A DNA stretch of 64,000 bases from Paenibacillus_S vulneris. Its GTDB lineage: Bacteria; Bacillota; Bacilli; Paenibacillales; NBRC-103111. A program made the translations under genes and the position numbers. Location: assembly GCF_039543185.1 (NCBI RefSeq), contig NZ_BAABJG010000045.1, forward strand, positions 1 to 64,000. The letters are read 5' to 3'. Each line of letters opens with the position of its first letter. Within the stretch, counting starts at the first letter, position 1. Shown piece after piece: positions 54,177 through 62,921 of this stretch. The notes under the pieces were generated by a model, which saw only the letters and a program-made list of their open reading frames with translations, did no database searches and was not told the origin of the DNA.

Positions 54177-56456
54177 TTAATTGGCAGGAACCGGTGTCAA
54201 CCGGATCGTCGGTCTTACGGTCCCTTCCTCCTTCAGCTTATATACCGAAGTCATAATACTGAGATAGCCGTCTTTGGAAGCCGTAAACACATAGCTGTCA
54301 GTCGGCAGATTGAAAAATGCGTAATTGCCGTACGAATCGGTTTCCGTCGAATACGTAGCCTGTCCTACGGCCGTTACCCGCACCCCGGCCAAAGAGGAGG
54401 AAGAGGAGCCGGTCACGTTACCGTAGATCACCGTATGGGCCATAGCCCTGTCGTACGTATAAGCGGACGGACGAATGTTTACATAGATCGGGGTATCTCC
54501 CGTAGCATATCCCGGCTTGGTGAATTGAAGCCTGTAATGCATCCAAGGCTTCAGGGTTGCCGAGTAGCTGCCGTTGTCATCCGTAATCAGCGTAGTAACC
54601 AGCTTCTCGCTCGTACTGCTCATCTGATAAACAGCAACGGTCACTCCCGATTGTTTCACGCCTGTTGCATAATCATAGACTACGCCGCTGATTGTAGTCG
54701 CTTTAGGAACCATAAACACAGTTACCGTTGTGTTCTCGCCGGATCTGATTTCAAACGGTGCCGATACGGCCTCCTCATAGCCTTCCGCCGTGACGCGTGC
54801 TACTCCCGTACCTTCCGGCAAGTCGAACAGCATGGCTCCGTCTACATTGCTTTCCTCGGTAAACGTTTGGCCGTTAACGGTAACGGTCACCATCGCTCCA
54901 AATACTCTCTGCTGGGTTCCCGACGTGTTGTCTCTTGCCCTTACAAACAGCGTATTATGAGCCAGCTCTACCGTATCAGCCTGAACCGTTTGACCCGCAG
55001 CTACGGTGATGTTAACTCTGCCGGCAGCTACATAGCCGTTTGCCTTATAGGACAGACTGTACGTCCCTGGCACAAGGCTTACGCTAAATTGTCCATTCCC
55101 ATCGGTTGTCACGGATGTCACGGCGGTACCTGTTACGGCAGCTCCGCTGTAGACGGATACGGTCACGCCTGCAATGCCTTTATTGGCTGCATTGGATTGA
55201 CTTAATGTGTAGTCATATACATAACCGCTTACGGTACCTCTTTGGGAATACGACGAGGAGCCGCTGCCCCGGGAGGAGCCTCCTCCGCCGCCGGCTGCGG
55301 TCGAAGCGGAAGCTCCCCCGCCGTCTACCTTGCCGGGCTGTTTCCCAAAGGTCGACCCTTTAGCCGCATCATTCAGCGTTACGCTATCCAGAGTACCCTG
55401 CCCTTTGACTTCAATAACATCATTGGCCGTCAGGTGATTGATCACGGTACCCGGAGCCGTTTCCAATAGGGTTTTGCTCTGAACGGTTACCTCCTGTACC
55501 TTGGTGGTACCTTCCAGCACGACACGGATAGTACCGTTTTTCTTGTCAATAATGACTTTATTCAACACGGAATTCGCGATATGAACCGAGTTGGAGCCGC
55601 CACCGTTAATCGTTGTAGTACCTTTTACGGTAACGTTCGATAAATAAGCGTCTCCTTCCTTGATGCTGCTTGCCAGCAGGAGATCACCCTCGATGACCGT
55701 ATTTTGCAATTTGATTCCCGATGCATCGATCACGACATTGCCGGCTTGAGTCGCCAAGCCTGTCTCGGGACCGTAAGTGCCTTCCTGGTTGTACACGACC
55801 TGGCTATTCGCAGCAGGCAGCGCCCGGTCCAGCATAACTACCGCTTCGGCACGCGTAATTTCTTTTTTAGGCTGGAACGAATGGTCGGCATATCCATCCA
55901 CAATATGTTTTGCAACGGCTGCCTTTACAGCCCCTTGGCTCCAGGAGGAGATTTGGGCGTCGTCCTTGAAGCCTGCAGATGCATTCGCAGAAGAGTCCAG
56001 CTTGAGCAGACGGGAAATCATCACAACGGCTTCTTCGCGGTTAATTTTGTTCTCTGGACGGATCGCTTGATCCTCATAGCCTTCGATGTAGCCGGCGCCG
56101 ACCGCCTTCATTACATCGTTATAGCTCCAATCTGCCGATTTTACATCTTTGAAGCTCGCACTGGCGGTTGTCTTCAAATCGAAGGATCGGTTTACCAATG
56201 CCATGAACTCGGCTCTAGTGATGGAGTGATCCGGCTTGAAGGAGCCGTCTTCATACCCTTGAATCCAATTTTGGGCTACCCAGCGCGTGATTTGCTTCTC
56301 GGCCCAATGCCCCTTGACGTCGGATGCGTTCTCCGCACCGAAGGCGACTCCGAAGGAGGAGATGAACAAGCATAGGGATAGCAGGAAGGCTGTTAATGTT
56401 CTGGCTGGTCTGGCTGGTCTGGCTGGTCTGGCTGGTCTGGCTGATCTGTAACTCAC
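54177..56456 (-). CDS. SLH-domain surface protein with carboxypeptidase-regulatory-like repeats
   Basis: A 759-residue exported wall protein. An unusual Ala-Arg-Pro repeat n-region precedes the signal helix, which ends near AFGAENA. Three SLH domains follow (about 45-90, 105-150, 165-210: KGHWAEKQITRWV, 'ITRAEFMALVNRSF', 'EITRAEAVVMLDRAL'); these bind pyruvylated wall polymer. Residues ~230-375 look like a parallel beta-helix. After a Gly/Ser linker come about four carboxypeptidase-regulatory-like beta-sandwich repeats, each with 'V.VYS..T.DNGSYS..L'-type spacing. The start is GTG with GGGGGAA upstream. No enzymatic domain is seen. Confidence 0.88.
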   Translation of the reverse strand: MSYRSARPARPARPARPARTLTAFLLSLCLFISSFGVAFGAENASDVKGHWAEKQITRWVAQNWIQGYEDGSFKPDHSITRAEFMALVNRSFDLKTTASASFKDVKSADWSYNDVMKAVGAGYIEGYEDQAIRPENKINREEAVVMISRLLKLDSSANASAGFKDDAQISSWSQGAVKAAVAKHIVDGYADHSFQPKKEITRAEAVVMLDRALPAANSQVVYNQEGTYGPETGLATQAGNVVIDASGIKLQNTVIEGDLLLASSIKEGDAYLSNVTVKGTTTINGGGSNSVHIANSVLNKVIIDKKNGTIRVVLEGTTKVQEVTVQSKTLLETAPGTVINHLTANDVIEVKGQGTLDSVTLNDAAKGSTFGKQPGKVDGGGASASTAAGGGGGSSRGSGSSSYSQRGTVSGYVYDYTLSQSNAANKGIAGVTVSVYSGAAVTGTAVTSVTTDGNGQFSVSLVPGTYSLSYKANGYVAAGRVNITVAAGQTVQADTVELAHNTLFVRARDNTSGTQQRVFGAMVTVTVNGQTFTEESNVDGAMLFDLPEGTGVARVTAEGYEEAVSAPFEIRSGENTTVTVFMVPKATTISGVVYDYATGVKQSGVTVAVYQMSSTSEKLVTTLITDDNGSYSATLKPWMHYRLQFTKPGYATGDTPIYVNIRPSAYTYDRAMAHTVIYGNVTGSSSSSLAGVRVTAVGQATYSTETDSYGNYAFFNLPTDSYVFTASKDGYLSIMTSVYKLKEEGTVRPTIRLTPVPAN
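56401..56445 (-). repeat. Five-copy 9-bp tandem repeat in the signal-peptide n-region of the SLH gene
   Basis: CTGGCTGGT is repeated exactly four times (56401-56436) and once with a single change (56437-56445). On the coding strand it encodes repeated Ala-Arg-Pro before the signal helix. Copy-number change keeps the frame and alters only the basic n-region. Confidence 0.9.
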
Positions 56457-56724
56457 AGTACGTTATTCCCCCATATGATCTTTTTTTGGTCTTTCCGGTT
56501 CCGGCCTTGCCAAGCCGTCTTTTCCTTACATTGGATAATTCCCCACTAGATATTCGGCATCAATCCTGCAAAAGTTTATAGTTTTTCTAAAAAAAGTTAA
56601 TGAGTAAATATTTTTATGGACAACGATGGGAAAACAAGCCATTCCGCTTAAGACCTATACTCAACCTTCCCAACCTATGCTATGATAAAATGACATATTT
56701 CACCGAGAGGACTGTCTAACCAAC

Positions 56725-57297
56725 GTGGCCAAATTATATTTTCGGTACGGCACCATGAACAGCGGCAAATCGATTGAGGTACTGCGAACCGCTCATAACT
56801 ATGAAGAGCAAGGTAAGAAGGTTCTATTATTCACTCCGGCTGTTGATAACCGTTACGGTGTAGGTACGGTAGCTTCAAGGATCGGGATGCAGAAGAAAGC
56901 GATCATTATCGATGATCATATGGATATGGTAAGTCTGGCGGCAAAGGAAAAGCCGAATTGCATCATTATTGATGAAGCGCAATTTTTGCGTAAGGATCAG
57001 ATTATGCAGTTGACGGAAATCGTGGATGATTTGAACATACCCGTTATCGCCTACGGTCTGAGAGCCGATTTTATGGGCCAATTGTTCGAGGGCAGCTACC
57101 AGCTGCTTGCTTTGGCGGATAAGATTGAGGAGATCAAGACCGTCTGCTGGTTCTGTGATAAAAAAGCCATTATGAACATGCGGTGTGAGGACGGACGCCC
57201 AGTATTTACCGGGGAACAGATTCAAATCGGGGGAAACGAAAGCTACTTGCCGGTATGCCGCAAATGCTACTCTGCCAAACGTAAGGCCCAGGGATAA
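56725..57297 (+). CDS. tdk: Thymidine kinase
   Basis: A 190-residue type II thymidine kinase that salvages thymidine to dTMP. The P-loop is TMNSGKS (about residues 10-16) and the Walker B segment is CIIIDEAQFL. Structural zinc ligands are CWFCDK and CRKCY. It opens AKLYFRYGTMNSGKS, closer to the E. coli Tdk pattern than to the Bacillus one as I remember them. The start is GTG with a distant GAGAGGA. TGCTATGAT (56678-56686) is a plausible extended -10. Confidence 0.95.
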   Translation: MAKLYFRYGTMNSGKSIEVLRTAHNYEEQGKKVLLFTPAVDNRYGVGTVASRIGMQKKAIIIDDHMDMVSLAAKEKPNCIIIDEAQFLRKDQIMQLTEIVDDLNIPVIAYGLRADFMGQLFEGSYQLLALADKIEEIKTVCWFCDKKAIMNMRCEDGRPVFTGEQIQIGGNESYLPVCRKCYSAKRKAQG

Positions 57298-57303
57298 CTT
57301 ATC

Positions 57304-57337
57304 AAGATGGAGCGAATCCGCTCCGTCTTCTTTTTTT
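57304..57337 (+). terminator. tdk terminator
   Basis: AGATGGAGCG (57305-57314) pairs with CGCTCCGTCT (57319-57328) around AATC, with one G-T pair, followed by TCTTTTTTT. Confidence 0.88.
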
Positions 57338-57431
57338 ATAGCCTGCGGGAACCTGCCCCTAACGCCCAAAATCATGAATTTCGCCCGCACCATCCCCTTC
57401 CTTCGTTCATACCATACAATAACTCGAGGAA

Positions 57432-57962
57432 TTGGTGGTGAGGGGGATGCTGAACAAGGAACTGTTGTACAAGCTGGCCATAGCGGTTTATTTAACCGTG
57501 TGGTTCGTAGGCAGCTTCTGGATGATGGCTGCGCTGCAAAGCGGTCTTTTGAAGCATGCGCTTGGAATTGATTGGAAGCTTGTCGAGGAGTATGTATATT
57601 ATGCCTTGGCCGGTGCCATAGGCGGGAGTCTCTATGCTTTGCGCCTGTTTCACGAATTTTACAATCAAATCTCCGAACGCTGGCTGTTCTGGTACCTGCT
57701 GCGTCCGATCAAGTGCGCAGGGGCGGCCGTGATGACCATCATCTTGTTTCAAAGCGGCATTCTGCTGCTGCAGACGGGTGACTCCATGCTGGCCAAGATC
57801 GGTATCGCATTCCTGGTCGGGTTCGGGTACGGCAAGGTGATGGAGAAGCTGAAGGCTTTGGCCGAAACCTTATTCAACGGAAAAAACAACCCTTCCTCAT
57901 CTCAAGGAAACCAGAACCCCCCTTCCGACGTATGGAATGAGGACGATGCGCCAAAGCATTAA
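57432..57962 (+). CDS. Small multi-pass membrane protein of unknown function
   Basis: A protein of about 171-176 residues with four predicted helices ('LAIAVYLTVWFVGSFWMMAA', 'YYALAGAIGGSLYALRLF', 'IKCAGAAVMTIILFQSGILL', 'IGIAFLVGFGYG') and a hydrophilic Asn/Pro/Ser tail. The start is uncertain: TTG 57432, GTG 57435/57438 and ATG 57447 are in frame; GAGG fits the first three and GAGGGGG abuts the ATG. I do not recognise the family. It lies 33 bases before the deacetylase gene and may be co-transcribed with it. Confidence 0.75.
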   Translation: MVVRGMLNKELLYKLAIAVYLTVWFVGSFWMMAALQSGLLKHALGIDWKLVEEYVYYALAGAIGGSLYALRLFHEFYNQISERWLFWYLLRPIKCAGAAVMTIILFQSGILLLQTGDSMLAKIGIAFLVGFGYGKVMEKLKALAETLFNGKNNPSSSQGNQNPPSDVWNEDDAPKH

Positions 57963-57995
57963 CGTACAATTATAAATGGAGGTTCAACTGCTGTA

Positions 57996-58865
57996 ATGCG
58001 TTCATTATCATTCCTATGGAAGACGGGCTTAGCGATCGGGGTAGCGTCGCTCTTGCTTCTCTTCAGCATCTACCAATGGGGTTCCTATTCTTATACCCAA
58101 CAAGTCGCGGTTCTCGCTTACCATCATCTCAGTCATGACGAACAAAGCAATGTCACCATCACTCCGCAGCTGTTCCGGGAGCAGCTGTCCTTTTTGCGCC
58201 AAAAAGGCTATCATTTCATCACCTTGGACCAATTCAAGCAGTTCATCGAAGGAGGGTCTGTGCCTAACAAAGCCGTTCTCGTAACCTTCGACGACGGATA
58301 TGAGAGCTTCTATACATACGGCTATCCCATTCTGAAAGAGCTGGGCATTCCGGCAGTCAACTTCGTCGTGACGAAGGACCTGCATCATCCGAAAAGGCCG
58401 CACCTGCCTTCCTTATCCCAGGAAGAAATTCGAACTATGGCGCTGGAAACCAAAGACATCGACTTTCAATGCCATTCCCACGACATGCACGCCAAAATGA
58501 ACGGAAGACCGCATCTGACCAGCCTGCTGCATAGGGAGGGAGCAGCGGAAACACCGGAGGAGTACCGGCAGCGGGTTCTGAAGGATACGAATGCTTGTAT
58601 CAGAAATCTGTACGAGCTGCATTCCGAACCCGTAGATTCCTACGCGTATCCGTTCGGAATGTATCATCAGGAAGCTACGGAGCTTATCCGACAGGCCGGT
58701 ATTAAGTATGCCTTTACCGTGGCGAGCCATATGGCGATCCGGGCGGACGACCCGATGCAAATTCCCCGCATCAACGCAGGCAATCCAAGCATTACGCCGG
58801 AATCGCTTCACCAGACGATTATGCGCCGGGCCATTGCGCGCAAGCTGCCCGTTACCAGACTCTAA
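57996..58865 (+). CDS. Polysaccharide deacetylase (PgaB/IcaB-like NodB domain)
   Basis: A 289-residue exported or membrane-anchored deacetylase with an N-terminal helix (about 9-27). The NodB fold shows VLVTFDDGYESF (catalytic and metal-binding Asp pair), CHSHDMH, which matches the HxxxxH metal site of the poly-GlcNAc deacetylases PgaB and IcaB, and YAYPFGMYH. The opening 'VLAYHHLSHDEQSNVTI' also fits that group. It would remove N-acetyl groups from a surface glucosamine polymer. No PNAG synthase is adjacent. It ends two bases before the convergent SgrR-like gene. Confidence 0.88.
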   Translation: MRSLSFLWKTGLAIGVASLLLLFSIYQWGSYSYTQQVAVLAYHHLSHDEQSNVTITPQLFREQLSFLRQKGYHFITLDQFKQFIEGGSVPNKAVLVTFDDGYESFYTYGYPILKELGIPAVNFVVTKDLHHPKRPHLPSLSQEEIRTMALETKDIDFQCHSHDMHAKMNGRPHLTSLLHREGAAETPEEYRQRVLKDTNACIRNLYELHSEPVDSYAYPFGMYHQEATELIRQAGIKYAFTVASHMAIRADDPMQIPRINAGNPSITPESLHQTIMRRAIARKLPVTRL

Positions 58866-58867
58866 CA

Positions 58868-60871
58868 TCAGGCTTGTGCCGGAAACAGCAAGGTGGAGGC
58901 TTCTCCTTCCCCGCAGCTGTCGCGAAACCAGAGGTCCTTATAATCGACCCAACCAAAAGCGCTTATTTTGACGCCCTGAAGCTGCACAGGAAACGATGCC
59001 GTCTGACGCCAACGGTACCATAAGATGACCGCCCGCTCGGCAAGGAGCTCCTCCTCAAGCCGGAGCAGCTGCCGAAGCCTTGCTTCCCTGGACGGCATGG
59101 CCGGAAGTCCGGACAAGCCGCTATCCAGCCTTTGCAGGCAGGCTTCGGACAAGCAGCTGCGCAGCGGGCTCTGGCCGCCGCCGAGTATCGACCACATGGC
59201 TCCCTCTGCATCCGCGTCCACCGGTTGCTCCAGCAGAAGCAGATCGGCTTCGGTCCGTACGGAAGGATCGGACAGCTCTTCATAAGGAACGAATCGAACC
59301 TTTAACGTAACGCCTATTCCGTCCAAAGTCTTCGCCAGCCACGCCGCATCCCTTTCATTCCCCGCTCCGGCATAGGTGAGGAGCAGCAGGGCACACCAAT
59401 GGACACGATCTTGTTCCTCCTGCCCCTCCTTACGGCTGCGGCCCTGCAAATCGAGGGCACCCGTCAATGCCTTCTCCTTGTCGTCGAGAACCCCGTATGG
59501 GGAGAGCTTCTCCATCCAGCTAACCTTTCGTACAAATGCATCCGCCAGTTCCCCGCGGTTCCCCCCTAAGCCTTCGACAGCCGCCTGATTTCGAATGGCG
59601 TGGAATAGTGCATCTCGCAGCTCCGGCTGCTGCAGCGGGCCTCCCTTGGCCTGGTGCAGCAGGATATACTTGCAACCAAAATCATGCCGTTCTACGGCAG
59701 ACCAGCCGCCTTCAGCGGACGATGGCAGGGCGCCTCCGAAATGCCGGAAGTTCATCCCTCCCGACTCGAGGTCATTCTCACGTAAAGGACGAAGTTCGGA
59801 GCTTCCTCTCTGCTCAAGCAAACGGCTTTGGGGTGAATCCTCGTCCCCCGATGCCTGCAGATCTATAAACTGCTTCCCCTCCCTGGCCTCGTAGATGTCA
59901 GGAAGAAACCACATCTCCACCCGATCAAGCTGGGATGGCCGAAGGAAATAATCCGGATTGGCATCCAGCACCAGGACGCTGTCATCCCTTCGGGTCAGCT
60001 TGAAAGGGCCCGTCCCGATGACCTGAACCGGCCACTCTGCTCCAAGCGGCCCCGGAACGATGGAAGACGCCGGGGAAGCCAGCAGCGACAACAGGTGATG
60101 GCAGCTCGATTGGCAGCGGATTTCTATTAAATACTCATGCAGCGCAGCTATGCGCTCTATCGGAGCATACAAACGGCTGTATGGAGAAGGCCGTTCCTCT
60201 CCCCGCACAAGCCGTTCCAGCGACCGCTGCACATCCTCCGCCTTGCAGGCAGCCCCATTATGGAAGCGGACCTGCTTCTGCAAATAAAACCTCCAGCACC
60301 GCGCCTCCTCATCCCTTTCCCAATGATGGGCCAGGCCTGGGGCAAAGGTATCTCTATCCGGGTCGAAAACGACCAAGGTGTCGAACAGCTGCCGGATCAG
60401 GTGCAGCTCGGTACGGCGGGTCGCATAGATCGGATCGAGCATTCCCGGCTTCCGGTACGAAGGGAAGCGGAGCAAATGCCGCTGTTCAGCCCCTCCCTTA
60501 TGGTTATGGAAGCCGAAGGACCGTCCGATGGCGTCATGCAGCCGCTCCCGCCCCTGCTCCGTGAGCAGCGGCGATTGAAGCAGCTTCACCGCCTCCTGCA
60601 ATTGACCCGTGCCTATCCATGCTTCAGCCTGCTCCAGGAGCAGCCGGTCTACATCGGCGAGAAACCGGACCCGGGAGCTGTGACCCCGGCCGTTTCCCGG
60701 CCGCCAGCCGATCCAGCCGCGGCCCAGCAACGCCTTGACAATCAGCTTGGCGTTCCGTTCCGTACAATGCAGGCAGGCTGCGATAGCGGGAATCGTAACG
60801 GCGGCTTCCTCCTGCGGATGCTCCGGCCTCCAGGCCCGGTATAGCTGTGCATAATGCTCAATCAGCTGCAA
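58868..60871 (-). CDS. SgrR-like regulator, second copy
   Basis: A 667-residue paralogue of the gene at 22062-23858. The N-terminal helix-turn-helix region (about 1-90; 'VTIPAIAACLHCTERNAKLI') is followed by an SBP_bac_5-type domain without a signal peptide: 'LDPIYATRRTELHLIRQLFD', 'FYLQKQVRFHNGA', KAEDVQRSLERLV, VIGTGPFKLTRRDDS. The TTG start follows AGGAGGG. It is divergent from an MFS transporter across 134 bases, recalling E. coli sgrR and the sugar exporter gene setA. Ligand and targets are unknown. Confidence 0.87.
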   Translation of the reverse strand: MQLIEHYAQLYRAWRPEHPQEEAAVTIPAIAACLHCTERNAKLIVKALLGRGWIGWRPGNGRGHSSRVRFLADVDRLLLEQAEAWIGTGQLQEAVKLLQSPLLTEQGRERLHDAIGRSFGFHNHKGGAEQRHLLRFPSYRKPGMLDPIYATRRTELHLIRQLFDTLVVFDPDRDTFAPGLAHHWERDEEARCWRFYLQKQVRFHNGAACKAEDVQRSLERLVRGEERPSPYSRLYAPIERIAALHEYLIEIRCQSSCHHLLSLLASPASSIVPGPLGAEWPVQVIGTGPFKLTRRDDSVLVLDANPDYFLRPSQLDRVEMWFLPDIYEAREGKQFIDLQASGDEDSPQSRLLEQRGSSELRPLRENDLESGGMNFRHFGGALPSSAEGGWSAVERHDFGCKYILLHQAKGGPLQQPELRDALFHAIRNQAAVEGLGGNRGELADAFVRKVSWMEKLSPYGVLDDKEKALTGALDLQGRSRKEGQEEQDRVHWCALLLLTYAGAGNERDAAWLAKTLDGIGVTLKVRFVPYEELSDPSVRTEADLLLLEQPVDADAEGAMWSILGGGQSPLRSCLSEACLQRLDSGLSGLPAMPSREARLRQLLRLEEELLAERAVILWYRWRQTASFPVQLQGVKISAFGWVDYKDLWFRDSCGEGEASTLLFPAQA

Positions 60872-60901
60872 GGGATAACCCTCCTCTTCACCTCCCCCCC
60901 A

Positions 60902-60948
60902 AAAGGGGGAAATCCATTAAATAGAGATTACCCTTTTTATTCCCCTTT
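60902..60948. promoter_or_regulatory. Inverted repeat in the SgrR-like/MFS divergent region
   Basis: AAAGGGG (60902-60908) and CCCCTTT (60942-60948) are perfect inverted copies 33 bases apart, extended imperfectly inward. TACAAT (60956-60961) downstream could be a -10 for the MFS gene. A comparable AAAATAGGAA repeat precedes the other SgrR-like gene. Confidence 0.4.
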
Positions 60949-61005
60949 ATCCAGGTACAATAAAAGCAAATCTTTGGATTCCTACGGAAGGAGGCCCGTC
61001 CTTAT

Positions 61006-62307
61006 ATGAATCCCTCCCAGCCTTCGGCCTTCAATCGGTCTGACGTCCGCCATACCATCGGTCCTGCGGCAGAGGGACGTCTTCAGGTACGCGTCATCGC
61101 CTGGATTACCGCCATCAGTCTGCTGGGTGACTCAATGCTGTACATCGTGCTGCCGGTCTATTGGCGGGAGTTCGGCCTCGACGCCCTGTGGCAGGTTGGA
61201 GTGCTGCTCTCCGTCAACCGTTTCGTGCGGCTGCCGTTGAATCCGCTGGTCGGCTGGTTGTACGGCCGAATCAGCAAGCGGATGGGCGTCATGCTGGCCG
61301 TAATACTGGCTTTCCTGACGACCGCCGCTTACGGAGCCTTCTCCGGCTTCATCGCACTGCTGGCGGCGCGCGCCTTGTGGGGGGCGGCTTGGTCGCTCCT
61401 GCGCATCGGCGGCTACCTTACAGTGCTGGAGGCTGCCGACGACAGCAACCGTGGGCGCCTGCTCGGCAGCTACAACGGCATCATCGGCGTCGGCAGCCTC
61501 ATCGGTATGCTGGCCGGCGGCGTTCTGGCCGATGCGCTTGGCGCGCGCATCGTGTCGCTTCTGCTGGCCGCCGCCATGCTGGCCGGCATCCCGCTGGCTT
61601 GGCGGCATGTGCCCGGCGCAGCCGCCCAAGAGCACCCCGGCGGCTCCCCCGCCGGGAAACAGACTGCGGCTCGCCGGCCCTTCGCCGCCTTGACGGGAGG
61701 CGGCCGCTCCAGGCTCGTGCTCGCCACGGGGCTTGTGACGGCCGTCGTCTTCTTCGGCGTCTATGCCGGCACGATGAGCCCGGTTATCGAGGCTCATCTG
61801 CCCGACTCCGGCACGCTGCTGCTGTTCGGCGTTTCGTTCGGCGCCGCTTCGCTCGCAGGCGTCGCGCAGGCCGTCCGCTGGGCCTGGTCCCCGTTCCTGT
61901 CGCCGCGGATCGGAGCGTGGTCCGACGGCCCCCGCGGCCGGCTGCCTCTCTTTATCGGCAGCCTTGTCCTGGCGGTTGCGGCGCTTGCACTGCTGCCGCA
62001 CCCGCTGCCCTTCGCAGCATGGCTTGCGGTACTGCTGGCCGCCCAGCTGGCCAACACCGCCATCGTCACGCTGAACGACGCGCTGGCGGCCGACGCCGCG
62101 GCGGGCGAATCGCGTGTCGCCTATATGACGACCTATACGACGGTCGTCGATGTCGGGGCCGCGCTGGGCCCGCTGGCCGGCTACGCACTGATCGACTCGC
62201 TCGGGCTCGCCGGGGTGTACGGCCTGTGCGCGGCGCTGCTCCTGCTGCTTAGCTTGGCCTGGCTTATTGAAGCGCGAATGCGTTCCCGCCGCTCCCGCGT
62301 GGTATAA
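61006..62307 (+). CDS. MFS-family transporter
   Basis: A 433-residue major facilitator superfamily protein with about twelve helices. The loop between helices 2 and 3 carries the family motif as 'GWLYGRISKRMGVMLAV'. Helix pairs such as 'GSYNGIIGVGSLIGMLAGGVL' and 'VAYMTTYTTVVDVGAALGPL' show the usual pattern, and the central loop is Ala/Pro-rich. The gene is unusually GC-rich relative to its surroundings. GGAAGGAGG precedes the ATG. It is divergent from an SgrR-like regulator, so export of a sugar or related metabolite is a reasonable guess. The stop lies inside a promoter-like sequence. Confidence 0.9.
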   Translation: MNPSQPSAFNRSDVRHTIGPAAEGRLQVRVIAWITAISLLGDSMLYIVLPVYWREFGLDALWQVGVLLSVNRFVRLPLNPLVGWLYGRISKRMGVMLAVILAFLTTAAYGAFSGFIALLAARALWGAAWSLLRIGGYLTVLEAADDSNRGRLLGSYNGIIGVGSLIGMLAGGVLADALGARIVSLLLAAAMLAGIPLAWRHVPGAAAQEHPGGSPAGKQTAARRPFAALTGGGRSRLVLATGLVTAVVFFGVYAGTMSPVIEAHLPDSGTLLLFGVSFGAASLAGVAQAVRWAWSPFLSPRIGAWSDGPRGRLPLFIGSLVLAVAALALLPHPLPFAAWLAVLLAAQLANTAIVTLNDALAADAAAGESRVAYMTTYTTVVDVGAALGPLAGYALIDSLGLAGVYGLCAALLLLLSLAWLIEARMRSRRSRVV

Positions 62308-62308
62308 T
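62300..62308 (+). promoter_or_regulatory. Extended -10 promoter over the MFS stop codon
   Basis: TGGTATAAT, identical to that at 18968-18976, contains the MFS stop codon and lies 26 bases before the DUF1905 gene start. No clear -35 is seen. Confidence 0.5.
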
Positions 62309-62333
62309 AAGACCAAAAAGGAGCGAGACGGTT

Positions 62334-62798
62334 ATGCCCTCATTTACAGCCCGGCTGATCCGCCCCGAAGGAACCGGAACATGGACCTATTTGAACGTTC
62401 CCTTCGATGCGGAGAGCCTTTTTGGAACCAAAGCCCACATCAAAGTCAAAGGCACTGTCAACGGAATTCCGTATCGAAGCACGCTGATGCTTCATGGGGG
62501 CGGAACCCACTACATGGTGGTCAATCAAGCCATCCGCGAGGCCGCCGGCGTTCAAGCGGGCGATACCGTGGAAGTAACGATGGAGGAGGATACGGAGCCT
62601 CGCGCCGTCGATATTCCCGATGATCTCCAAACGGCATTGGAGGAGCACGTGGAGGCCGGACGCTTTTTCGCAAAGCTCCCTTATTCCGCCCAAAAGGTGT
62701 ACGTCGATTGGATCGAAGCCGCCAAAAAGGCCGATACCCGTACCCGCCGCATACAAAAAGCCATCGCCCTGCTGGAGGAGGGCAAACGGCTGAAATGA
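62334..62798 (+). CDS. DUF1905/YdeI-type protein
   Basis: A 154-residue protein with an N-terminal DUF1905 beta-barrel (about 1-88: 'GTWTYLNVPFDAESLFGTKA', 'VKGTVNGIPYRSTLMLHGGG', AGVQAGDTVEVTMEED) and a C-terminal helical OmdA/YdeI-like part (about 100-154: 'YSAQKVYVDWIEAAKKADTR', then a basic end). Such proteins are sometimes annotated as bacteriocin-protection (YdeI/OmpD-associated) proteins; the biochemical role is unknown. AAAAGGAG precedes the ATG. Confidence 0.88.
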   Translation: MPSFTARLIRPEGTGTWTYLNVPFDAESLFGTKAHIKVKGTVNGIPYRSTLMLHGGGTHYMVVNQAIREAAGVQAGDTVEVTMEEDTEPRAVDIPDDLQTALEEHVEAGRFFAKLPYSAQKVYVDWIEAAKKADTRTRRIQKAIALLEEGKRLK

Positions 62799-62850
62799 AT
62801 GGCCCTCGCTGCATGACAGGCCGGGACCGGCTTTGACGGTATATAAATAT

Positions 62851-62887
62851 GAAAAAAGCCCGCAGCTGCCTGTTCAGCGCGGGCTTC
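62851..62887 (-). terminator. Terminator of the CsoR-family gene
   Basis: On the minus strand AGCCCGC and GCGGGCT form a 7-bp stem with a 15-base loop that can pair further, followed by TTTTTC. Confidence 0.75.
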
Positions 62888-62921
62888 TCCCGTGGTTATA
62901 CACAAATGGGCTGAATGACCG

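Noticed and set aside
61132..62316. 394-codon open frame opposite the MFS gene, and another long frame in the same direction
   Set aside because: High local GC keeps alternative frames open; composition is Gln/Arg/Gly-rich without structure, while the MFS frame has proper helices.
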